This document shows positions 1-7,094 of a DNA stretch of 11,172 nucleotides, piece by piece; within the stretch, counting starts at the first letter, position 1; the number at the start of each line of letters is the position of its first letter. Position numbers and translations under genes: made by a program. This DNA is from Aquabacterium sp. (GTDB lineage: Bacteria; Pseudomonadota; Gammaproteobacteria; Burkholderiales; Burkholderiaceae_C). Below the pieces are notes generated by a model. It saw only the letters and a list, made by a program, of their open reading frames with translations, was not told the DNA's origin and did not search any database. The stretch spans positions 1 to 11,172 of the forward strand of contig JAGNPA010000028.1 in the NCBI GenBank assembly GCA_017989885.1. Reading direction: 5' to 3'.

Positions 1-386
1 ATGGCCAACTCATGTGCGGCTGGCGGAGATCACCGGCAGCAACTGGTGCGCAACGGCTTGCAGAGATGACTACTCAGGCTGTCTGAGACGTTCGCGACGA
101 ATGCCTGGACGACCGCTGTCGCTGCAAAACAGACGGACGCTAGACGTCATCGTCAACCCAGAGCCGACATTCGCGGTCAGTCTTGCAAGTAACTGCTAAT
201 GCCATGTGCCTGTTGACATGGCAACGTTTACATCAACCGGCAAGCCGAACGGAAGTCGAATACATACAGAGCAAGCCTGAACGACTGCTTCCCCATGCAT
301 GGAGGAAGTCCAACGAATTGCGTAAATCCAGTCCGACTATTTCGAACTGAGTCCAGCTATTTCTGGTACCTCACAACCCGACACGG
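1..386. other. Region downstream of gyrB with no recognisable gene
   Basis: I see no convincing gene here. Short open frames exist (for example 14-199 on the plus strand), but their translation is rich in Arg, Cys and Ser, has no ribosome binding site and matches no family I know. Base composition looks less GC-rich than in the neighbouring genes, especially at 200-370. An imperfect inverted repeat lies at 288-308 (CTTCC...GGAAG) but has no T-tract, so it is a poor candidate for the gyrB terminator. Near-identical 14-mers at 330-343 and 350-363 are listed separately. The stretch could be ordinary intergenic DNA or a decayed mobile element. Confidence 0.6.
330..369. repeat. Pair of 20-bp-spaced imperfect direct repeats, possible IS end remnant
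   Basis: AGTCCGACTATTTC (330-343) is followed exactly 20 bp later by AGTCCAGCTATTTC (350-363), with 12 of 14 positions identical. A shorter AGTCCAAC occurs at 307-314. On the minus strand the unit reads GAAATAG(C/T)(T/C)GGACT. Closely spaced repeats of this sort occur inside the termini of IS21-family elements, and I recall similar sequences there, but no transposase gene is visible in the window. The assignment is therefore a guess; the repeat itself is plain in the sequence. Confidence 0.35.
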
Positions 387-2978
<2,592 letters not shown>

Positions 2979-2980
2979 TC

Positions 2981-2986
2981 ATTCTA
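2981..2986 (-). promoter_or_regulatory. Candidate -10 element for gyrB
   Basis: On the minus strand TAGAAT (one mismatch to TATAAT) lies in the 82 bp dnaN-gyrB gap, about 38 nt before the gyrB ATG, inside GGATAGAATGAGGG. No good -35 hexamer is visible at 16-18 nt spacing; a small CCCCT/AGGGG hairpin sits immediately upstream instead. This would let gyrB be transcribed independently of dnaN. The call is by eye only. Confidence 0.35.
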
Positions 2987-3024
2987 TCCCCTGCGGCAAG
3001 GGGCCCATTTGACGACGGATGACG

Positions 3025-4146
3025 TTAAATGCGCATCGGCATCACGACGTACTTGAAGCCCTCGTACTCGGGGTTGGTGATCAGCGCCGAGCTGTTGGCG
3101 TCCTGCAGCGAGACGGTCACCATGTCCTGGCTCATGTTGGCCAGCACGTCCATCAGGTAGCCCACGTTGAAGCCGATCTCGAAGCTGTCGCCACCGTAGT
3201 CGATTTCGAGTTCTTCCTTGGCCTCTTCCTGCTCGGCGTTGCTCGACGCGATGCCCATCAGGCCCGGCGCAAACGACATGCGCACGCCCTTGAACTTCTC
3301 GCTCGTCAGGATGGCGGCACGTTGCAGCGAGGCCAGCAAAGTGGTCCGGCCCAGCGTGATGTGGTGCTTGTGGTTCTTGGGGATGACGCGGTTGTAGTCG
3401 GGGAACTTGCCCTCGACCAGCTTGGTCACGAACTCCAGGCCGCCAAAGCTGAACTTGGCCTGGTTGCCGGCAAAGCGCATCTCGATGAGCTGTTCTTCCT
3501 CGCTCTTGCTGTCGTCCTTGAGCAGGCGCTGCAGCTCCAGCACCGTCTTGCGCGGCAGGATGACTTCCTGCTTGGGCATCTCGACGTCGAGCGTGGCCTG
3601 CGACAGCGCCAGGCGGTGACCGTCGGTGGCCACCAGCGTCAGCGTCTTGCCTTCGGCGACGAACAGGATGCCGTTGAGGTAGTAGCGGATGTCGTGCACC
3701 GCCATGGCGAAGTGCACCTGGCTGATGAGCATCTTCAGCGTCTTTTGCGGCACGCTGAAAGCGGGGCCGAAGTCAGCGGCTTCCTGCACCAGCGGGAAAT
3801 CTTCGGCTGGCAGGCTTTGCAGCGTGAAGCGGCTCTTGCCACCTTGCAGCGTCAGCTTGGTCTGGTTGGCCGTGAGCGAGACGATCTGGTCCGAGGGCAG
3901 GCTTTTGAGAATGTCACCGAGCTTTTTGGCGCCCACGGTGATGGCGTAGTTGCCTTCGTCGCCGTCGAGCTGGGCCGTGGTGCGGATCTGGATTTCCAGG
4001 TCGCTGGTGATCAGTTCGAGCTCGGCGCCTTGTTTGCGAAGCAGCACATTGGCCAGGATGGGCAGGGTGTGACGACGTTCCACGATCCCGGCCACCGATT
4101 GCAGGGCGGCAAGAACTTTTTCCTGAGCTGCTTTCAACACAATCAT
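3025..4146 (-). CDS. dnaN: DNA polymerase III beta subunit (sliding clamp)
   Basis: Forms the dimeric ring that tethers DNA polymerase III to DNA and recruits clamp-binding partners through its hydrophobic pocket. At 373 aa it is close to the usual length (366 in E. coli). The start MIVLKAAQEKVLAALQ, the early RHTLPILANVLL (about 25-36), the central VHDIRYYLNGILF and ATDGHRLAL, and the later GKFPDYNRVIP are all family landmarks. The C-terminus YVVMPMRI contributes to the protein-binding pocket and is intact. Domain 2 carries an acidic/Lys-rich stretch (KDDSKSEEEQ) and domain 3 has another (EQEEAKEELE). The ATG at 4146 gives the standard N-terminus, with only a weak purine run (GAAAG) upstream. 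dnaN lies 873 bp after dnaA, beyond the origin and a terminator, so it probably has its own promoter in 4147-4961; I could not pinpoint one. Confidence 0.98.
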   Translation of the reverse strand: MIVLKAAQEKVLAALQSVAGIVERRHTLPILANVLLRKQGAELELITSDLEIQIRTTAQLDGDEGNYAITVGAKKLGDILKSLPSDQIVSLTANQTKLTLQGGKSRFTLQSLPAEDFPLVQEAADFGPAFSVPQKTLKMLISQVHFAMAVHDIRYYLNGILFVAEGKTLTLVATDGHRLALSQATLDVEMPKQEVILPRKTVLELQRLLKDDSKSEEEQLIEMRFAGNQAKFSFGGLEFVTKLVEGKFPDYNRVIPKNHKHHITLGRTTLLASLQRAAILTSEKFKGVRMSFAPGLMGIASSNAEQEEAKEELEIDYGGDSFEIGFNVGYLMDVLANMSQDMVTVSLQDANSSALITNPEYEGFKYVVMPMRI

Positions 4147-4325
4147 CTGAAGTCTTTCGCGTTGGTCCTTGCTTGCACGACGTCATCCACCCACTGGATC
4201 GGCATGGATCCGCCAAGGTGAATGCGCAAGCCCGTCGATCGTACCTCGGTTCGCGCTGCCTCCGTGGACCAAGCATTCCCGCAGTGCACAGATTGCGCAC
4301 TTGAGCGTCACGCGGGCCGCCAGCC
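4147..4325. other. dnaN upstream leader
   Basis: This non-coding stretch separates the dnaN start from the first origin module. It should hold the dnaN leader, but no promoter hexamer pair stands out on the minus strand and no DnaA box is present. GGATC/GATCC repeats around 4197-4212 form a short palindromic cluster of unclear meaning. Confidence 0.5.
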
Positions 4326-4350
4326 TGTTTTTTTGTGCGGCGCAGGCGCG

Positions 4351-4390
4351 GCACTGTATTCATAACTGTTCTTATCTTTCTAATTCGTTG
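4351..4390. promoter_or_regulatory. AT-rich candidate DNA unwinding element, copy 1
   Basis: This stretch includes CATAACTGTTCTTATC and TCTAATTC and is visibly far richer in A and T than the flanking genes. It lies directly beside the DnaA-trio at 4391-4399 on the side away from the DnaA box, where strand opening is expected. The equivalent stretch of copy 2 (4721-4760) has several T-to-C or A-to-C type changes and is somewhat less AT-rich. Confidence 0.6.
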
Positions 4391-4399
4391 TAGTAGTAG
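4391..4399 (-). promoter_or_regulatory. DnaA-trio motif, copy 1
   Basis: TAGTAGTAG on the plus strand (CTACTACTA on the minus strand) lies between the AT-rich stretch and the DnaA box at 4414-4422, with 14 nt between trio and box. Such trinucleotide repeats are known to guide DnaA filament growth on single-stranded DNA during origin opening. Its presence in both copies at the same spacing supports function. Confidence 0.7.
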
Positions 4400-4413
4400 A
4401 GGGTGCCTCTGTC

Positions 4414-4422
4414 TGTGGACAA
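4414..4422 (-). promoter_or_regulatory. DnaA box TTGTCCACA, trio-proximal, copy 1
   Basis: One change from the consensus TTATCCACA, and the form most repeated in this window. It is oriented so that a DnaA filament nucleated here could extend across the GC-rich spacer onto the trio at 4391-4399. Confidence 0.8.
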
Positions 4423-4532
4423 GTCATTTTTTTCTATTCAGATCAATGACATGCGTGGTCCTCAACCATGTGGAACCCCGGGCTGTTTGCCGCAGTGCGA
4501 ACCCCCAACAACTTTGAAAAAGTGGGCTGGCC

Positions 4533-4541
4533 TGTGGACAA
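4533..4541 (-). promoter_or_regulatory. DnaA box TTGTCCACA, copy 1, second
   Basis: Exact TGTGGACAA on the plus strand. It forms an inverted pair with the box at 4561-4569, with 19 nt between them; copy 2 keeps the same pair at the same spacing. Confidence 0.8.
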
Positions 4542-4560
4542 GTGGTCACTTGTGCGGGTT

Positions 4561-4569
4561 TTGTCCACA
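4561..4569 (+). promoter_or_regulatory. DnaA box TTGTCCACA, copy 1, third
   Basis: Exact TTGTCCACA facing the box at 4533-4541. It is followed 11 nt later by TTGACAGG, an arrangement repeated in copy 2. Confidence 0.8.
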
Positions 4570-4591
4570 AGCTTGTTGTCTTGACAGGGGC

Positions 4592-4695
4592 CTTCAGTCT
4601 GTGTGTGAGCGCGTGGACGGCAAAGAACATGACACGGGATTGGACATCCGACACGCTTTGAGGGAGACGTCTGTCAAGAACCAAGGGATGGGCGC
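4592..4695. other. Spacer between origin copies, with possible relic of the dnaA 3' end
   Basis: No gene and no clear DnaA box. On the minus strand it contains CAGACG and CTCAAAG separated by 5 nt (about 4656-4673). These two pieces are contiguous (CAGACGCTCAAAG) in the last codons of dnaA (5025-5037), 369-370 bp away, the same offset as the flanking repeats. This suggests that the spacer is a decayed duplicate of the dnaA tail plus its terminator. The match is only 13 bases, so the homology is an inference. Confidence 0.4.
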
Positions 4696-4760
4696 TTTTT
4701 TTTTTGAGAACCTGAAAGCCGCACTGTCTTCATAACCATCTTTAACTTTCTAACTGGTCG

Positions 4761-4769
4761 TAGTAGTAG
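4761..4769 (-). promoter_or_regulatory. DnaA-trio motif, copy 2
   Basis: TAGTAGTAG exactly 370 bp from the copy 1 trio and again 14 nt from its DnaA box. It is one of the best conserved parts of the repeat. Confidence 0.6.
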
Positions 4770-4783
4770 AGAGGCCCTGAATC

Positions 4784-4792
4784 TGTGCACAA
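4784..4792 (-). promoter_or_regulatory. DnaA box-like TTGTGCACA, copy 2
   Basis: TGTGCACAA on the plus strand replaces the TGTGGACAA of copy 1. It still fits the relaxed consensus TTNTNCACA but is probably weaker. It occupies the trio-proximal position. Confidence 0.6.
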
Positions 4793-4811
4793 GTCGATTT
4801 TTGTCCTGTCA

Positions 4812-4824
4812 GATCAATGACTTG
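4812..4824 (+). promoter_or_regulatory. Candidate IHF site in copy 2
   Basis: GATCAATGACTTG matches the E. coli IHF core WATCAANNNNTTR at every defined position except the first. The corresponding site in copy 1 (4441-4453, GATCAATGACATG) has one further mismatch. It lies between the first and second DnaA boxes of the module, a sensible place for origin bending. The consensus is loose, so this is tentative. Confidence 0.3.
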
Positions 4825-4902
4825 GCATCGGGACAAGCGTGTGGAGGCCAGGCGGCTTCGTGAAGGCGCAAACGACAACAACTTTTGAAAACCCGGCTTG
4901 CC

Positions 4903-4911
4903 TGTGGACAA
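4903..4911 (-). promoter_or_regulatory. DnaA box TTGTCCACA, copy 2, second
   Basis: Exact TGTGGACAA on the plus strand, embedded in GGCTTG...CAAGCC, a short inverted repeat that could also form a hairpin. It pairs with the box at 4931-4939. Confidence 0.75.
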
Positions 4912-4930
4912 GCCCTGACTTGTTCGAAAG

Positions 4931-4939
4931 TTGCCCACA
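4931..4939 (+). promoter_or_regulatory. Degenerate DnaA box TTGCCCACA, copy 2, third
   Basis: One base different from the copy 1 box TTGTCCACA and two from TTATCCACA. Its position and orientation are kept, 19 nt from the facing box. Confidence 0.5.
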
Positions 4940-4961
4940 GACTTGTTGGCTTGACAGGGCG

Positions 4962-4984
4962 AAAAAAAAGAGGCCGAAGCCTCT
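4962..4984 (-). terminator. Intrinsic terminator of dnaA
   Basis: On the minus strand AGAGGC, loop TTCG, GCCTCT, then eight T: a 6 bp GC-rich stem with a stable UUCG-type loop and a perfect U-tract. It lies 36 bp after the dnaA stop and directly at the edge of origin copy 2. It should stop dnaA transcription before it enters the origin, and leaves dnaN needing its own promoter. Read on the plus strand, the stem is followed by GATTTTT, so weak bidirectional activity is possible. Confidence 0.9.
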
Positions 4985-5019
4985 GATTTTTGGGGTGCCT
5001 GACCGGTTTTCGGGCGCGA

Positions 5020-6525
5020 TCAGCCTTTGAGCGTCTGCTCCAGCACGTGCAGCTGCTGGTTGAGCTCGGAGTCCTTGCCACGCTCACCGCCAATCTTGCG
5101 CACGGCGTGCAGCACGGTGGTGTGGTCGCGGCCGCCAAACAGCTCGCCAATTTCGGGCAGGCTCTTCTGCGTCAGCTCCTTGGCCAGGTACATGGCGATC
5201 TGGCGCGGGCGGGCAATCGAGGCCGGGCGCTTTTTCGAATACATGTCCGCGACCTTGATCTTGTAGAAGTCGGCCACGGTCTTTTGGATGTTTTCCACCG
5301 AGATCTGGCGGTTCTGGATCGACAGCAGGTCCTTGAGGGCCTCGCGCGCCAGGTTGATCGTGATCTCCTTGTGGCTGAACTTGGCAAAGGCCAGCACCTT
5401 GCGCAGCGCGCCTTCGAGTTCGCGCACGTTGGCACGCACGTTCTTGGCCACGAAAAACGCCACGTCTTCGGGCATCTCGATGGCCTCTTGCGCCGCCTTC
5501 TTGATCAGAATGGCCACGCGCATTTCCAGCTCGGGCGGCTCGATCGCCACGGTCAGGCCGGCATCAAAGCGCGAAGTCAGGCGTTCATCGATGTTGGCCA
5601 GCCCCTTGGGATAGGTGTCGCTGGTCATGATGATGTGCGCCTTCTTGGCCAGCAGGGCCTCGAACGCGTTGAAGAACTCTTCCTGCGTGCGGTCCTTGCC
5701 GGCAAAGAACTGCACATCGTCGATCAGCAGCAGATCGAGCTGGTGGTACTTGGCCTTGAGCTCGTCAAAGGTCTTGCGCTGGTAGTTCTTGACCACGTCC
5801 GAGATGAACTGCTCGGCGTGCAGGTACAGGATGCGCGCATCGGGCTTGTCGGCCAGCAGCGCGTTGCCCACGGCGTTCATCAAGTGGGTCTTGCCCAGGC
5901 CCACGCCGCCGTAAATGAACAGCGGGTTGTACATCTGGCCAGGGGCGCCGGCCACATGCAGTGCCGCCGTGCGGGCCATCTGGTTGGCGCGACCGGGCAC
6001 CAGGTTGTCAAAGGTCAGCGCCGGATTGAGGCCCATGACCTGAGGTTGTGCGCGATGGGTGCGTGCAGGCTCCGAGGCCTGTGGATAGGCCGCGCCCGCC
6101 GGGCCCTGGTTGGCGGCCTGAGCCTGGGCGGTGTGCGCCGGCAAGGCCCCACCCGACTGGGCGTTGGAGGGCAGGGCGCGACCGGGCATGACCATGCCGG
6201 GGCGCAGGCCGCCAGCCGGGGCGGCCATGCGGGGCGCCAGGGCCAACTCCAGCCGGATTTCGCCGGCCTGCAAATCACGCAGGATGACTTCGAGGCGGGC
6301 GCTGTACTGGGTGCGGATCCAGTCGAGCATGAAGCGGTTGGCCACGCGCACCGACACCAGGGTGGTGCCCTCGGCCTGGCTCACTTCGGCCGGCGGCAGG
6401 GGGCGGATCCAGGTGTTGAACTGCTGTTCAGGCAGTTCGGTGGCCAGGCGCTCACAGGTCCGTTGCCACAGGGTGGCGGGGTCGTTGGGGCTCTGGCCGG
6501 CGGCGGGCAATTCGGCGGCACTCAT
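5020..6525 (-). CDS. dnaA: Chromosomal replication initiator protein DnaA
   Basis: AAA+ initiator that binds DnaA boxes, opens oriC and loads the helicase; it also regulates its own gene. Numbered from the ATG at 6525 (501 aa): domain I about 1-95 ([20 protein letters not shown]), an Ala/Pro/Gln-rich domain II linker about 97-165, the AAA+ domain with Walker A GGVGLGKT (206-213) and Walker B LLLIDD (265-270), R319 in LTSRF, and domain IV with the DNA-binding signature [11 protein letters not shown] (464-474). All key residues are present. Upstream in-frame starts exist (ATG 6567, GTG 6573), but they add residues unlike the usual DnaA N-terminus, so 6525 is preferred. That start has no clear Shine-Dalgarno, and a DnaA box occupies the bases just before it. 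A terminator follows the stop. Confidence 0.97.
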   Translation of the reverse strand: MSAAELPAAGQSPNDPATLWQRTCERLATELPEQQFNTWIRPLPPAEVSQAEGTTLVSVRVANRFMLDWIRTQYSARLEVILRDLQAGEIRLELALAPRMAAPAGGLRPGMVMPGRALPSNAQSGGALPAHTAQAQAANQGPAGAAYPQASEPARTHRAQPQVMGLNPALTFDNLVPGRANQMARTAALHVAGAPGQMYNPLFIYGGVGLGKTHLMNAVGNALLADKPDARILYLHAEQFISDVVKNYQRKTFDELKAKYHQLDLLLIDDVQFFAGKDRTQEEFFNAFEALLAKKAHIIMTSDTYPKGLANIDERLTSRFDAGLTVAIEPPELEMRVAILIKKAAQEAIEMPEDVAFFVAKNVRANVRELEGALRKVLAFAKFSHKEITINLAREALKDLLSIQNRQISVENIQKTVADFYKIKVADMYSKKRPASIARPRQIAMYLAKELTQKSLPEIGELFGGRDHTTVLHAVRKIGGERGKDSELNQQLHVLEQTLKG

Positions 6526-6526
6526 G

Positions 6527-6535
6527 TGTGGACAA
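6527..6535 (-). promoter_or_regulatory. DnaA box TTGTCCACA touching the dnaA start
   Basis: Exact TGTGGACAA on the plus strand. It ends one base before the preferred dnaA ATG (6523-6525), so bound DnaA would cover the translation start region of its own gene as well as any nearby promoter. Confidence 0.75.
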
Positions 6536-6554
6536 GTCTGACTTCGGGGAGCGA

Positions 6555-6560
6555 ATTCTA
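6555..6560 (-). promoter_or_regulatory. Candidate -10 element for dnaA
   Basis: TAGAAT on the minus strand, the same hexamer as proposed for gyrB, 29 nt before the preferred dnaA start. No good -35 is seen at the normal spacing. If it is real, the two DnaA boxes flank the promoter, which fits autoregulation. It also makes the upstream starts at 6567 and 6573 unlikely. Confidence 0.25.
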
Positions 6561-6587
6561 AGCGCATGAGCACAGGTCATTGACAGG

Positions 6588-6596
6588 TTATCCACA
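6588..6596 (+). promoter_or_regulatory. Consensus DnaA box TTATCCACA upstream of dnaA
   Basis: The only perfect consensus DnaA box I found in the window, preceded immediately by TTGACAGG (6580-6587). It faces the box at 6527-6535 across the presumed dnaA promoter. Confidence 0.85.
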
Positions 6597-6681
6597 GTTT
6601 TTTCCCGGGGTTTGTGATTGGGGGCGAGCGGCTCGCGCCGTGCATGTGCCATGCGGCGGCAGGGCTTGGACGGCAAAGGCA

Positions 6682-6710
6682 TTGACCCTGAAGCAAAAAC
6701 CTGTTGTAAT
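6682..6710 (+). promoter_or_regulatory. Sigma70-type promoter for the rpmH operon
   Basis: TTGACC (6682-6687) and TGTAAT (6705-6710), each one mismatch from consensus, are separated by an ideal 17 nt. The predicted start near 6717 gives a leader of about 135 nt before rpmH, consistent with strong expression of a ribosomal protein gene. Confidence 0.65.
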
Positions 6711-6810
6711 CGCGGGTTCGTCCGGTCAGCAGAATGCTTTGGCATGAAGTTGGGCCGGGTGCCACCTGGGCGGCAATTGCATCGCATCAGGGATTACAGA
6801 TAACAGATAG

Positions 6811-6837
6811 GGCCGCTCCCATTGAGGTGCGGCCTCA
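6811..6837 (+). promoter_or_regulatory. Alternative hairpins in the rpmH leader
   Basis: GGCCGC (6811-6816) can pair with GCGGCC (6829-6834), while TGAGG (6823-6827) can pair with CCTCA (6833-6837). The two stems share bases and exclude each other. They end just before the ribosome binding site AAGGA (6840-6844). Switching is speculation; the complementarity is visible. Confidence 0.3.
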
Positions 6838-6851
6838 TGAAGGACCATCTC

Positions 6852-6986
6852 ATGAAGCGTACTTACCAACCCTCCAAGACCCGCCGCGCCCGCACCCATG
6901 GTTTCCTGGTGCGCATGAAGACCAAGGGTGGCCGCAAGGTCATCGCCAACCGTCGCGCCAAGGGCCGCAAGCGTCTGGGTCTGTAA
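6852..6986 (+). CDS. rpmH: 50S ribosomal protein L34
   Basis: Small basic protein of the large ribosomal subunit. The 44 aa product begins [18 protein letters not shown], continues [20 protein letters not shown] and ends RKRLGL, which is the conserved bacterial L34 in both length and sequence. A good ribosome binding site AAGGA (6840-6844) lies 7 nt before the ATG. It is the first gene of the plus-strand operon with rnpA, yidD and yidC and diverges from dnaA, the usual bacterial arrangement. A hairpin with a T-rich tail follows and probably limits readthrough into rnpA. Confidence 0.98.
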   Translation: MKRTYQPSKTRRARTHGFLVRMKTKGGRKVIANRRAKGRKRLGL

Positions 6987-7046
6987 TTTCCCGCCCCGGT
7001 CTGGTCGGTGCCGTGAGGGCGTCTGACCAGTACAGGTGTGAACGAG

Positions 7047-7070
7047 GCCGGGCCCCTGCCCGGCTTTGTT
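7047..7070 (+). terminator. Terminator or attenuator between rpmH and rnpA
   Basis: GCCGGGC (7047-7053), loop CCCT, GCCCGGC (7058-7064), then TTTGTTT. The 7 bp all-GC stem is strong but the U-tract is interrupted, which suits partial termination. It lies 24 nt before the rnpA start, too close for a separate rnpA promoter after it, so rnpA probably depends on readthrough. A second stem, CTGGTC/GACCAG (7001-7006 with 7025-7030), lies just upstream. Confidence 0.7.
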
Positions 7071-7094
7071 TCGACTTGACCTTTGTGACACACC

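Larger units (their letters stand above)
4326..4591 (-). repeat. Origin module, copy 1 (dnaN-proximal)
   Basis: Diverged direct repeat of 4696-4961 at a 370 bp offset. Matching landmarks are GCACTGT.TTCATAAC (4351), TAGTAGTAG (4391), a DnaA box (4414), GATCAATGAC (4441), a CAACAACTTT.GAAAA-like segment (about 4507), CCTGTGGACAAG (4531), an inverted DnaA box (4561) and CTTGTTG.CTTGACAGG (4572). Both ends keep the same offset, so internal insertions and deletions nearly cancel. Its three DnaA boxes are all TTGTCCACA. Confidence 0.85.
4696..4961 (-). repeat. Origin module, copy 2 (dnaA-proximal)
   Basis: Diverged direct repeat of 4326-4591. It keeps the order T-tract, AT-rich stretch, trio, DnaA box, GATCAATGAC, CAACAACTTTTGAAAA, inverted DnaA-box pair and TTGACAGG. 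Two of its three boxes have changed (TTGTGCACA and TTGCCCACA). Its edge directly abuts the T-tract of the dnaA terminator. Confidence 0.85.
4326..4984. other. oriC: Probable chromosomal replication origin (oriC), duplicated
   Basis: The dnaN-dnaA gap is the classic oriC location. It contains six DnaA boxes or near-boxes, two AT-rich stretches, two TAGTAGTAG DnaA-trios and no gene. It consists of two diverged copies of the same module, 370 bp apart (listed separately), joined by a 104 bp spacer (4592-4695), and ends at the dnaA terminator. On the minus strand each copy reads DnaA box, GC-rich spacer, CTACTACTA, then AT-rich DNA, the order described for the bacterial origin unwinding element of Bacillus subtilis. 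The copy nearer dnaN has the more consensus-like boxes and looks richer in A+T, so it is the more likely site of unwinding. Activity is inferred, not seen. Confidence 0.85.
6526..6851. promoter_or_regulatory. Divergent dnaA / rpmH control region
   Basis: This 326 bp gap contains no gene. It holds two DnaA boxes on the dnaA side, a strong-looking sigma70-type promoter towards rpmH, a GCGAG/CTCGC hairpin at 6624-6636, a tandem ACAGATA doublet at 6796-6809 and overlapping hairpins just before the rpmH ribosome binding site. The dnaA promoter must also lie here. Confidence 0.8.

Noticed and set aside
14..199. Possible 61 aa protein at the left edge
   Set aside because: No ribosome binding site, unusual composition and no recognisable similarity; insufficient for a gene call.
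3019..4221. Long plus-strand open frame opposite dnaN (about 400 aa)
   Set aside because: Antisense shadow of a high-GC gene: rich in His, Val, Gln and Leu, no known domain, no ribosome binding site. The minus-strand DnaN is unmistakable.
4403..4735. Short open frames across the origin gap (for example 110 aa plus and 86 aa minus)
   Set aside because: They pass through DnaA boxes and T-tracts, have no family resemblance, and are not preserved between the two repeat copies as protein.
6080..6088. DnaA-box-like CTATCCACA inside the dnaA linker coding region
   Set aside because: One mismatch at the first base of the consensus; a single isolated near-match in coding sequence is expected by chance.
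4990..6561. Long plus-strand open frame opposite dnaA (about 523 aa)
   Set aside because: Mirror frame of dnaA created by codon bias; low-complexity Gly/His/Gln composition and no recognisable motif.
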